From Nitrososphaeria archaeon (GTDB lineage: Archaea > Thermoproteota > Nitrososphaeria > Geothermarchaeales > JDFR-13): a stretch of 7,782 nt of DNA. The translations under genes and the position numbers were made by a program. Position 1 is the stretch's first letter, and every line of letters starts with the position of its first letter. The stretch covers positions 1-7,782 of the forward strand of contig JALTNJ010000038.1 in assembly GCA_027000765.1 (NCBI GenBank). The letters are read 5' to 3'. Shown one piece after another: positions 1 through 5,779 of the stretch. The notes beneath the pieces are model-generated. The model was given only the letters and a program-made list of their open reading frames with translations, did no database searches and was not told where the DNA came from.

Positions 1-1434
1 ATTCGAGAGTGTTATATTATTATACATTGGAACAACGTAGGTCGACCATATGTGTATCGCATTTCTACCGGCATCACCAATATATACATTATTCAAGTCT
101 AGTGATGAACTCTCAGCCATAATATATGCCTGTATCCCCGAGTAGTGGCTACGACCAATATATAGGTTATGGAACCTACTCCAGTCGTTGTGACCATGCC
201 ATTTAAAATATATCGATGGATAGCCTGCTTCCCCAGCCTCATTTATATAAAGACTATCCACATTTACATTAGTGTCTTCTCCTAAACTGTAGATAGTCAG
301 CGCCTCATAGTATGCATAGCCGATGTAGATATTACTGAGATCAATTTTGGATATAAATGTTTCATACCTAGTATCTATGTATATCCCTTGGCGATAAGAG
401 TTTAATATACTCACATTATCAACGCGGATATCACCATTTATTGTACTAGGGCATTTTACATATATTGAACAATCTCTACTATAGTTGACAAAGACATTTT
501 TTATATCTAAATCCGCATATTGAACGCCATCGGTAGTTAAATATATGGCATAACCATCTGAATACATCACCGAGATGTTTTCATAGCGCAATTTATAATT
601 AGTTCTCCAATAGTAAGCTCCCTGAATCCCCGCCATCTGGACCCTGCCGATCCCTATATTTGATAGTTCTATAATATTCACATCCGTAGTATCATAGTTG
701 TAAATAGCCGCCTTTATCCCGTAGTATAGGTTATCGAAGAATAAATTATTCGCATAGAGTATGACCCGTGAGTTTTGATTAGAATCGATGCTTAAGCCAC
801 TAGGGGTTGCTTGGGTTAGAAGTTTCTCGCTGAATAAACAATATAGCCCATCTACAAATATTGTAGTATCCGAATCACCTTGGTATGATAGGTAGATAGC
901 CGAATCTATAGAAGCATTGATGAAGACGTTCCTTATAGAAACATTAGATACCTGAGAATTATAGTATCCAAATATAGCATAGCCATAGTTATATGTATTG
1001 GGCGTTGAAATAAATGACACATTGGATACGTCTATATCCGTTGCATTGGTCCACAGGACTGAATTAATGCCCTGGGTATCAACGAGTATGGTAACATTCG
1101 CTAAACTAAACGATATCCTCGATGTGGGGCGGTCAACAACATATAAACCAATGGAAGATCCCCGGCTGATACTAGATAAATGCCAGCTATGCCAGGCACC
1201 ATCTACAGTGATATTTATATCAATCACAAGATCCGAGAAGTCGTAGACATCGCTTACAAACCGTAAGACATCGCCATCTCTAACAAGGCCGCTTGATAAG
1301 GCTTGGCTAACGCTTGAAAAGTCACCGCTTGAACCCACGGTCCATATAGTAGGCGCAGCTGTAACAGGAAAAGGTTGTAAAGTAAACATTATGCCGATGA
1401 ATAGGGCCATGACCAGGATATATATTCTGGTCAT
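1..1434 (-). CDS. Secreted right-handed beta-helix (pectate-lyase-like) surface protein, 3' end outside the window
   Basis: Reading the minus strand from the ATG at 1434 gives 478 codons without a stop down to base 1, so the C-terminus is missing. Residues 1-26 form a signal peptide: MTR, a hydrophobic core at 4-20, and a likely cut after PVTA. Residues 29-79 (TIWTVGSSGDF, then DGDVLRFVSDVYDF, then ITVDG) match the usual entry strand of pectin-lyase/NosD-like beta-helices. After that a motif of the form N-[VIL]-x-[IV] recurs about every 27 residues (near 139, 169, 229, 259, 286, 313, 340, 368, 394, 423, 449, 473), as expected for one beta-helix coil per repeat. There are many N-x-S/T sites, fitting a glycosylated archaeal cell-surface protein. 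A GAGG ribosome site lies 8 bases before the ATG. No catalytic residues can be assigned; it may be an adhesin, an S-layer-associated protein or a polysaccharide-active protein. The fold call is strong, the function unknown. Confidence 0.85.
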   Translation of the reverse strand, partial: MTRIYILVMALFIGIMFTLQPFPVTAAPTIWTVGSSGDFSSVSQALSSGLVRDGDVLRFVSDVYDFSDLVIDINITVDGAWHSWHLSSISRGSSIGLYVVDRPTSRISFSLANVTILVDTQGINSVLWTNATDIDVSNVSFISTPNTYNYGYAIFGYYNSQVSNVSIRNVFINASIDSAIYLSYQGDSDTTIFVDGLYCLFSEKLLTQATPSGLSIDSNQNSRVILYANNLFFDNLYYGIKAAIYNYDTTDVNIIELSNIGIGRVQMAGIQGAYYWRTNYKLRYENISVMYSDGYAIYLTTDGVQYADLDIKNVFVNYSRDCSIYVKCPSTINGDIRVDNVSILNSYRQGIYIDTRYETFISKIDLSNIYIGYAYYEALTIYSLGEDTNVNVDSLYINEAGEAGYPSIYFKWHGHNDWSRFHNLYIGRSHYSGIQAYIMAESSSLDLNNVYIGDAGRNAIHIWSTYVVPMYNNITLSN

Positions 1435-1481
1435 TTTTCCAGCCTCAAATACACCCGATTAATAAAGCATCTCTATTTAAC

Positions 1482-1490
1482 TTAATAAAA
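1482..1490 (-). promoter_or_regulatory. Probable TATA box of the beta-helix protein gene
   Basis: On the minus strand this reads TTTTATTAA, 48 bases before the ATG at 1434. Transcription starting about 25 bases downstream would leave a leader of roughly 20-25 bases that includes the GAGG site at 1443-1446. A second TTTATTAA at 1460-1467 would instead give an almost leaderless transcript. The region is AT-rich, so either could be chance. Confidence 0.4.
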
Positions 1491-1734
1491 TATCAATATG
1501 ACACATATAAATCATATTATATCCTTAGAATACCATGTTCAGATATATGTTCAACGGTATAGTAGACAAAATAATAATTTGCAACACCATTGGAAAAAAC
1601 ACTATCAACTACTTGATGGAGCGCAAGTCTCTTCAGACTCATCTTAAATAACATATGGATAGTAATCCCACCGTCATTTTCCATGATAAATTACTTTCTT
1701 TCTTAATTGAATACGGGTGTATAGAGACCTGTAA
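1491..1734. other. Spacer without a convincing gene
   Basis: This part of the divergent spacer holds two short plus-strand frames. One is 49 codons (1498-1647), rich in His and Gln. The other is 61 codons (1655-1840) and overlaps the putative gene remnant in another frame. Neither has a ribosome site, a usual composition or a recognisable motif. No CRISPR repeats, tRNA-like fold or box C/D pair was found. Confidence 0.5.
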
Positions 1735-1860
1735 TTGTATGGAGATAAAGACCTTCATATTGCCAGTGAGTTTTGGAGGTTTGATATACGTGAGGGTAAG
1801 AAGGCTGGAAATGATGAGTCTATATACCGCTCTATTCTAGTTTCAGAACCTAACCATTGA
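1735..1860 (+). pseudogene. Possible 3' remnant of a decayed gene
   Basis: The frame from 1735 to the TGA at 1858-1860 gives 41 codons with a strongly protein-like, hydrophilic composition (LYGDKDLHIASEFWRFDI, then REGKKAGNDESIYRSILVSE). It has no ATG or GTG start, no ribosome site, and stops at 1732 and 1708 in the same frame. It therefore looks like the C-terminal end of a gene whose upstream part has been lost or frameshifted. I do not recognise the family. It could also be a chance open stretch. Confidence 0.25.
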
Positions 1861-1863
1861 AAA

Positions 1864-1871
1864 TTTATAAA
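1864..1871 (+). promoter_or_regulatory. Strong TATA box upstream of the ABC exporter genes
   Basis: TTTATAAA preceded by a purine-rich GAAAA is close to the archaeal BRE/TATA consensus. The expected transcription start is about 1893-1897, leaving a leader of about 78 bases before the ATPase start at 1974. That start point coincides with an ATG at 1897 opening a 13-codon frame that ends at 1938, so a leaderless short peptide is formally possible. Confidence 0.5.
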
Positions 1872-1935
1872 CTTTACCGTATTCTTAAAATCTCTAATGA
1901 AAATTAACCATACATACCTTCAGTATTATTATGGC

Positions 1936-1959
1936 TAAATATATGATATATAATATATC
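1936..1959 (+). promoter_or_regulatory. Second candidate TATA box followed by a 15-bp AT palindrome
   Basis: TAAATATA at 1936-1943 would start transcription near 1966, only a few bases before the ATPase ATG. Directly behind it, 1945-1959 is a perfect inverted repeat, GATATAT-A-ATATATC. Its place between promoter and start is where an archaeal repressor would sit, and exporters of this type are often repressed by small helix-turn-helix regulators. No regulator gene is next to it here. AT-rich palindromes also arise by chance. Confidence 0.35.
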
Positions 1960-1973
1960 TGGTGTTGAGTATT

Positions 1974-2888
1974 ATGATTGAGATCGAGGGGCTCACTAAA
2001 TATTATAATAGGAAGGCTCCACCTGCTTTGGATAAAGTTGGGTTTAAGGTTGAGAATGGAGAGATAGTTGGCTATGTAGGTCTTAACGGGGCTGGTAAGA
2101 CGACTACGATCAAGATTGCAGCCGGTGTCCTCCTCCCCACCAGCGGTACCGTGTATATAGATGGCTATGATATAGTTAGGGAGAAAGCTAAAGCCTCTGA
2201 GAGGGTTGGATGGCTCCCTGAACTTCCTAATTTCAATCTAAATGAAAAGGCCCTTAATCTAATGATGTATTATGCTGGTTTCCATGGTTTGGGTGGACAG
2301 CAGGCTGAAGAACGATGTCTTTCTCTATTGAAGAAAGTGGGTTTACAAGGTTATGAGAATAATAAGCTCCGAGAGTATTCGATGGGTATGAAGAAAAGAT
2401 TTTCTCTCGCGGTTTCAATGATCTCTGATCCACCTAATTTCTTGTTCGATGAGGTCTTGAATGGACTGGATCCAGAGGGTATACGTTTCTTTAGGGAGCT
2501 GGCTCTGGAATTTAAAAAAGAGGGTAGAGCCGTGTTATTCTCTAGCCATATTTTATCAGAAGTGGAGACAATAGCAGATGAGATAGTATTTATTCATAAA
2601 GGTAGGATAATCAATATAATACGTAGTGAAGATCTTAGTAGATTCGGTGGGCTAGTTATAGAGTTGACCATCAGCAATATTGATAATAAGCTCGAGAATA
2701 TCCTTGAATCTTACGGTAAAGTAGAGGTCTCGGGAGATTCTGTCATTATATATGATTCAAAAGCCCCTGCATACGAGGTCAATAGAGTTCTGGTGGAGAA
2801 CGGCTATAAAGTCTCCAGCTTACAGTCGCGTAGAATGGAGTTAGAGGAATATTTCCTGAAGCTCGTTGGAGGCGAGGGGGATGCTTAG
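1974..2888 (+). CDS. ABC-2 type exporter, ATP-binding subunit
   Basis: This is a 304-residue cytoplasmic ATPase of the NatA/CcmA-like group that powers an ABC-2 exporter. Seen in order: Walker A GLNGAGKT at 36-43; a Q-loop-like GWLPE at 79-83, with Glu where Gln is usual; signature YSMGMKKR at 135-142; Walker B and D-loop FLFDEVLNGLDP at 156-167; and the switch His in SSH at 190-192. A tail of about 90 residues follows (from about 215), as in drug and antibiotic exporters of this group. The start is set at the ATG at 1974, where the family's usual MIEIEGLTKYY begins and GGTG lies 9 bases upstream; in-frame GTG (1962) and TTG (1965) would add only four residues. The stop overlaps the permease start by 8 bases, so the two subunits are probably translationally coupled. 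The substrate is unknown. Confidence 0.93.
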   Translation: MIEIEGLTKYYNRKAPPALDKVGFKVENGEIVGYVGLNGAGKTTTIKIAAGVLLPTSGTVYIDGYDIVREKAKASERVGWLPELPNFNLNEKALNLMMYYAGFHGLGGQQAEERCLSLLKKVGLQGYENNKLREYSMGMKKRFSLAVSMISDPPNFLFDEVLNGLDPEGIRFFRELALEFKKEGRAVLFSSHILSEVETIADEIVFIHKGRIINIIRSEDLSRFGGLVIELTISNIDNKLENILESYGKVEVSGDSVIIYDSKAPAYEVNRVLVENGYKVSSLQSRRMELEEYFLKLVGGEGDA

Positions 2889-4425
2889 ACCAATATTATA
2901 CGACTTCAGAAAAACGTTCCTCAGCAAGGGCTCAATAATAGTGATTATCCTAGTTGCATTAATAGGATTTGCATTAATACCCATGGTAAAAACATCCATG
3001 ACCTCAGTATACGTAGAACCACTAAAATTCCAAGGCATCCTCATCTACAGTAATAAAAGCCTCGGGATTAAGGGCATTATATTCAATGGCTATGGAGAAC
3101 CTCTAACCAATGCACATATCTACCTAGAGACAGAGGATATGTATACGGGGGAAGTCTATTATAACACGACTCTAAATCCAGATGAAAATGGATTTGTAGA
3201 CGCTTCGATAGATATAAGTAATGTCCCCTCCCCGAAAGATACATTACTTAATATAACGGTTTCATATGAGACATTCTCATTCACCACGAAACGCCCTATC
3301 ACACCACTATCATCTAGTAACCGTAGTATAGATCAGCTAATGACTCCAATAGAATATATTAAAGATCCGAAGAACTCTACAAGGACATTTATAAGAATAT
3401 TCTATGCCAATGATGATGGTGGGCCTCCAACGGGATATAAAATACATTATTATCTCTATAAGCTTGAAAACCCATATGAGTTCGAGTACTTCTATAATGA
3501 GACCCATGTATTCCTCGGTGGACTGGGTGATAAGAAGAGGCTTGTCCTAAAGGCATCTGAATTACCCGTTATGACCACGCTTACAGACTATGCTACGGAC
3601 CTCGATCCATATCCACTGCTGAAGGAGAATGTGAATGCTACAAACATCCTACTCGTCATAACAGACTCCCATGACAATATCCTCGATGTATATAATGTTG
3701 ATACAAGGTCTTTCATGCCATTTATACCAGGGATCAACGTTAAAGACATGATATCTGGTTTTATGCTAGGCGTATTGGGAGGCTTTGTCCCTATAATGGC
3801 CATATTAAACGCCTATTTCGGATATGGCAGTGACCGTGTAAAAGGCTATCTAGAGATGGTTCTAGCTAGACCCGTCACTAGACTAGGCATCGCATTATCC
3901 AGATACATATCCATAATCCTCTCCCTAACAGTAGCCATACTAATCCTCGCTGGTATAATGAACTTCTCAATATACTATACCCTCTCAGAAACCATTCCAT
4001 TGGATGTCTTGACGAGCATGATACTGGCCTTCCTTGTTGAGGCAGCTGCATTAGTAGGTATAATGCTAGTCTTATCCCATATACTGAAGTCGACAGGCAG
4101 CCTAATAGGTGTGGGCATCAGCATCTGGATAGTCCTAAGCTTCTTCTGGGACCTAATAATATTCCTCGCCTCGAACGCCCTAGGCATACAACTCATGTCG
4201 GCAGAATACCATAGGATATCCATATACCTATCATATCTAAACCCCGTGAAATACTCGAGTCTAGTGGACATATACCGCCGGGGATATGTTATAGGCGCAT
4301 CTGGAAAGATCCCTATTACCCCCGCCTACTATGGAATAACCCTCCCAACACTTGTAATACTGGCTATAGCATGGATAACGATTCCACTAGCGATATTCCT
4401 CTACCTCGCAACTAAAAGAGACTAA
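2881..4425 (+). CDS. ABC-2 type exporter permease with a large external domain
   Basis: This 514-residue membrane subunit partners the ATPase just upstream. A GGAGG site at 2868-2872 lies 8 bases before the ATG at 2881 and decides the start over an in-frame TTG at 2866. One membrane segment (about 18-36) is followed by about 250 residues of soluble, Asn/Thr-rich sequence with many glycosylation sites. Within it, residues 62-110 (IKGIIFNGYGEPLTNAHIYL onward) resemble a carboxypeptidase-regulatory or Ig-like beta domain. Five more membrane segments follow (about 290-311, 338-362, 375-399, 406-430, 487-510). The loop GSDRVKGYLEMVLARPVTR at 316-334 matches the conserved ABC-2 coupling region. The N-in/C-in arrangement would place the large domain outside the cell. 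It may bind or hand over the substrate, perhaps a lipid, peptide or cell-surface compound; the sequence does not say which. Confidence 0.88.
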   Translation: MLRPILYDFRKTFLSKGSIIVIILVALIGFALIPMVKTSMTSVYVEPLKFQGILIYSNKSLGIKGIIFNGYGEPLTNAHIYLETEDMYTGEVYYNTTLNPDENGFVDASIDISNVPSPKDTLLNITVSYETFSFTTKRPITPLSSSNRSIDQLMTPIEYIKDPKNSTRTFIRIFYANDDGGPPTGYKIHYYLYKLENPYEFEYFYNETHVFLGGLGDKKRLVLKASELPVMTTLTDYATDLDPYPLLKENVNATNILLVITDSHDNILDVYNVDTRSFMPFIPGINVKDMISGFMLGVLGGFVPIMAILNAYFGYGSDRVKGYLEMVLARPVTRLGIALSRYISIILSLTVAILILAGIMNFSIYYTLSETIPLDVLTSMILAFLVEAAALVGIMLVLSHILKSTGSLIGVGISIWIVLSFFWDLIIFLASNALGIQLMSAEYHRISIYLSYLNPVKYSSLVDIYRRGYVIGASGKIPITPAYYGITLPTLVILAIAWITIPLAIFLYLATKRD

Positions 4426-4427
4426 CA

Positions 4428-4480
4428 TCCCATATTAAGTGGGAATAATTTATTAAAGTGGGTCCCACACTTAAAATATA
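4428..4480 (+). promoter_or_regulatory. vapBC promoter with probable operator repeats
   Basis: The likely TATA box is TTTATTAAA at 4449-4457, predicting a start near 4480, right at the GGGGAGG ribosome site. Around it lie TCCCA/TGGGA arms (4428-4432 and 4440-4444, seven-base spacer) and the perfect palindrome GTGGG-T-CCCAC (4458-4468). The element TTAA(A)GTGGG occurs twice on the plus strand, with a related TTAAGTGTGGG on the minus strand. AbrB-type antitoxins bind such repeats in their own promoter, so autorepression by the VapB-VapC complex is inferred. The first inverted repeat could instead be a weak terminator of the exporter genes. Confidence 0.5.
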
Positions 4481-4490
4481 GGGGAGGCAA

Positions 4491-4742
4491 ATGCCGATTA
4501 GAACTAAAGTAGATGATAAAGGCCGTATTATAATACCTAAACACCTAAGGGACGCCCTTGGCATAAAAAGCGGCGACGAACTAATAATAAACATAGATAA
4601 GGATAAGCTAGTGATTCAAAAGGATACCGATGCCTTCGAGGTTCTGAGAACGGTATTTAAACAGCTTAGATTTGACAGGGGTCTCCGTAGGAAAGCTGAG
4701 GAGGAGGCCTTGAAGGAAGTCGGGCGAGAACTCGGTGACTAA
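4491..4742 (+). CDS. vapB: AbrB-family antitoxin VapB
   Basis: This is an 83-residue antitoxin and DNA-binding protein. Residues 1-47 form a typical swapped-hairpin AbrB/SpoVT domain: TKVDDKGRIIIPKHLRDALG, then the GD turn of KSGDELIIN. Residues 49-83 are charged and helical (DAFEVLRTVFKQLRF, then RKAEEEALKEVGREL), the part expected to wrap around and block the toxin. GGGGAGG ends three bases before the ATG, a rather short gap. The stop codon TAA directly abuts the ATG of the toxin gene, the usual coupled vapB-vapC order. The operator-like repeats upstream fit repression of its own operon. Confidence 0.92.
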   Translation: MPIRTKVDDKGRIIIPKHLRDALGIKSGDELIINIDKDKLVIQKDTDAFEVLRTVFKQLRFDRGLRRKAEEEALKEVGRELGD

Positions 4743-5153
4743 ATGATGAAGGCCCTCGTCGAAACCGGCTTCTTAATAGCCCTAAACCCCGATGACAAAC
4801 ATCATAAATGGGCCCTAAACATCCTGAAACAAGCAAAGGAGGGAGAGATCCTCCTCTACATATCGCCAGCCGCACCAATAGAACTCTCACTAATCCTAAG
4901 AAGCAAAGGAGTAAGTGAAGAAATGATATCCAAATCACTAGAGGCACTACACATCATAATAACGAGATACATAAAACCTAAATATCCCCAGTTAACACTA
5001 AACCATCTATCGAAAGCCGCCGTACTCAGGAAAAAATACCCTCAACTAACATTATTCGACTCCATCCACCTAGCCACAGCAATAACAGAGAAACTAGTAT
5101 ATCTAGATAGAGACGAGACACTAAAAGACATCTATAAAAAAGAAATAGAATAA
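4743..5153 (+). CDS. vapC: PIN-domain ribonuclease toxin VapC
   Basis: This 136-residue PIN-domain protein is expected to cut RNA using metal ions held by a few acidic residues; VapB neutralises it. The expected acidic positions are Glu7 (LVETGFLIAL), Glu47 (APIELSLIL), Asp106 (LTLFDSIHLATA) and Asp122 or Asp124 (VYLDRDE). The first is Asp in most PIN toxins, so Glu7 is an unusual substitution that could lower or change activity. The peptide KYPQLTL occurs twice, at 80-86 and 98-104, just before the catalytic Asp106. Translation begins with two ATG codons (4743, 4746), the first directly after the vapB stop. The 9-base gap to the convergent DsrE gene leaves no room for separate terminators. 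Confidence 0.9.
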   Translation: MMKALVETGFLIALNPDDKHHKWALNILKQAKEGEILLYISPAAPIELSLILRSKGVSEEMISKSLEALHIIITRYIKPKYPQLTLNHLSKAAVLRKKYPQLTLFDSIHLATAITEKLVYLDRDETLKDIYKKEIE

Positions 5154-5162
5154 GGGTTATAA

Positions 5163-5501
5163 TCACCAGACCATAACCCGATATCCTTCTCTGATCTTCT
5201 TCGAAACATATTCACCAACATAGAAGACGTCGACACCCTTCTCAACCAGGCTAGAGGTAAAACCGCCTTTATCAGCAATAGCCTTACAAGCTGCCACTTT
5301 AAGACCCGCTTCACCAGCCATATCCACAACCCTAGAAAGCAGCTCCACATCACTAGCCAACACACCCTCACTAGGCCCGAAGAAGACTAGGTCCAGGTTA
5401 TCCACCCAGCCACGCTTAAAAGCATTTGTAGCATACATAACAGCAGCCAAGATCTTATCCCTATCCCTAGTAGCAACAACAACCAAAACCGAGACAGACA
5501 T
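5163..5501 (-). CDS. DsrE/TusD-like small sulfur-relay family protein
   Basis: This is a 112-residue soluble alpha/beta protein. The start at 5501 (MSVSVLVVVATRDRDK) fits the family, whose first strand begins at the N-terminus; an in-frame ATG at 5525 would add eight residues (MFFVGWLF) and lie very close to the predicted transcript start. Residues 3-10 are strand 1, 15-31 a helix, and DLVFFGPSEG at 37-46 the second strand and loop of DsrE-like folds. Cys72 in KVAACKAIADKG is where the sulfur-carrying Cys of DsrE/TusD proteins sits. Members pass persulfide sulfur between proteins or act in multimeric complexes, but no other sulfur gene is in the window, so its partner is unknown. No clear ribosome site precedes the start, consistent with a short-leader archaeal transcript. 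Confidence 0.75.
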   Translation of the reverse strand: MSVSVLVVVATRDRDKILAAVMYATNAFKRGWVDNLDLVFFGPSEGVLASDVELLSRVVDMAGEAGLKVAACKAIADKGGFTSSLVEKGVDVFYVGEYVSKKIREGYRVMVW

Positions 5502-5536
5502 AAACAACCAGCCAACAAAAAACAACCCAACAAAAA

Positions 5537-5546
5537 CTTATAAAAA
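5537..5546. promoter_or_regulatory. TATA box, possibly shared by tRNA-Tyr and the DsrE gene
   Basis: The element CTTATAAAAA reads as TTATAAAA on the plus strand, about 30 bases before the tRNA. On the minus strand it reads TTTATAAG, about 36 bases before the DsrE start. Usual TATA-to-start distances put transcription starts near 5566-5570 (plus) and 5513 (minus), each right for its gene. The purine-rich AAAAAC on the left side favours the tRNA direction. No other good TATA box lies in the 71-base spacer. Confidence 0.55.
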
Positions 5547-5595
5547 AGACCCACAACAAAAATAATATAGAGCCCCGGGTAGCTCAACCTGGTAG

Positions 5596-5624
5596 AACCC
5601 CCAAACACAAAAGGGGGTACCGAA
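5596..5624 (+). other. tRNA intron 1, in the D arm
   Basis: Removing 29 bases restores the D stem GCTC/GAGC. The exact cut is ambiguous by one base (5596-5624 or 5597-5625) because both ends are A. The precursor can form CCCCC/GGGGG (5598-5602 with 5613-5617) and the four-pair helix GGTA/TACC (5591-5594 with 5618-5621), with a GAA bulge on each strand (5595-5597, 5622-5624). This is a bulge-helix-bulge fold for the tRNA splicing endonuclease. The outer helix is weak, being only the GCT/AGC part of the D stem with six unpaired D-loop bases, so it is a relaxed form. Introns at this site are non-canonical. Confidence 0.75.
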
Positions 5625-5639
5625 AGCGCCCGGCTGTAG

Positions 5640-5690
5640 GCTGTACCCATCGGTGTCGGGTACAGCATTCCAGCCCAGGTTGAGACAGAA
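5640..5690 (+). other. tRNA intron 2, at position 37/38
   Basis: This 51-base intron is at the usual archaeal position, one base after the anticodon. The splice motif is textbook: outer helix CCCGG/CCGGG, central helix CTGT (5634-5637) with ACAG (5685-5688), and three-base bulges AGG (5638-5640) and AAA (5689-5691), each cut after its second base. Inside, CTGTACCC (5641-5648) and GGGTACAG (5658-5665) form a strong 8-bp hairpin. The rest, 5666-5684, is free of this hairpin and contains ten bases complementary to the D arm. No box C/D guide motifs are visible, unlike the tRNA-Trp intron of some archaea. Confidence 0.88.
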
Positions 5691-5730
5691 ACCGGGTGGT
5701 TCCAGGTTCAAATCCTGGCCCGGGGACCAA

Positions 5731-5757
5731 ATTTCTTTAATCTTTCTTCATTTTTTT
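5731..5757 (+). terminator. T-rich terminator behind tRNA-Tyr
   Basis: Immediately after the encoded CCA the plus strand turns T-rich (ATTTCTTT, TCTTTCTTC) and ends in seven T residues at 5751-5757. Runs of T without a hairpin are the common archaeal termination signal. The same stretch is A-rich on the other strand and would not stop the minus-strand genes coming from the right. Confidence 0.55.
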
Positions 5758-5779
5758 ATTGAATTTCAAAATTTTGTTT

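Larger units (their letters stand above)
5573..5729 (+). tRNA. tRNA-Tyr (anticodon GUA) with two introns
   Basis: The acceptor stem is perfect, CCCCGGG (5573-5579) with CCCGGGG (5719-5725), followed by A73 and an encoded CCA. C1-G72 with A73 is the tyrosine identity set of archaeal tRNAs. The T arm is CCAGG-TTCAAAT-CCTGG (5702-5718). The anticodon stem CCCGG (5629-5633) pairs with CCGGG (5692-5696) and the loop CTGTAG+A holds GTA at 5636-5638. The D stem GCTC (5582-5585) finds its partner GAGC only when 29 bases between 5595 and 5626 are removed. A further 51 bases leave the anticodon loop after G37. The mature tRNA would be 77 bases including CCA. Confidence 0.93.

Noticed and set aside
998..1246. 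82-codon plus-strand frame
   Set aside because: It is antisense to the beta-helix protein, whose reading frame is uninterrupted with a signal peptide and regular repeats.
1498..1647. 49-codon plus-strand frame in the spacer
   Set aside because: It has no ribosome site, an odd His/Gln-rich composition and no motif. It lies in the AT-rich divergent spacer over the promoter of the minus-strand gene.
1655..1840. 61-codon plus-strand frame
   Set aside because: It has no ribosome site or promoter at its start. Its amino-acid make-up is not protein-like, and another frame over its second half looks more like real coding sequence.
1811..1860. Possible box C/D guide RNA starting at ATGATGA
   Set aside because: The C box matches, but no CTGA D or D' box follows within the expected distance.
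3975..4271. 98-codon minus-strand frame
   Set aside because: It is a shadow of the permease gene, which has clear membrane segments in the plus-strand frame.
4666..4947. 93-codon minus-strand frame across vapB and vapC
   Set aside because: It is antisense to two well-recognised genes, and its Leu/Arg/Gly-rich make-up is typical of a shadow frame.
5387..5668. 93-codon minus-strand frame reaching into the tRNA
   Set aside because: It runs through the tRNA gene and over the DsrE gene in another frame, so it cannot be a real gene beside both.
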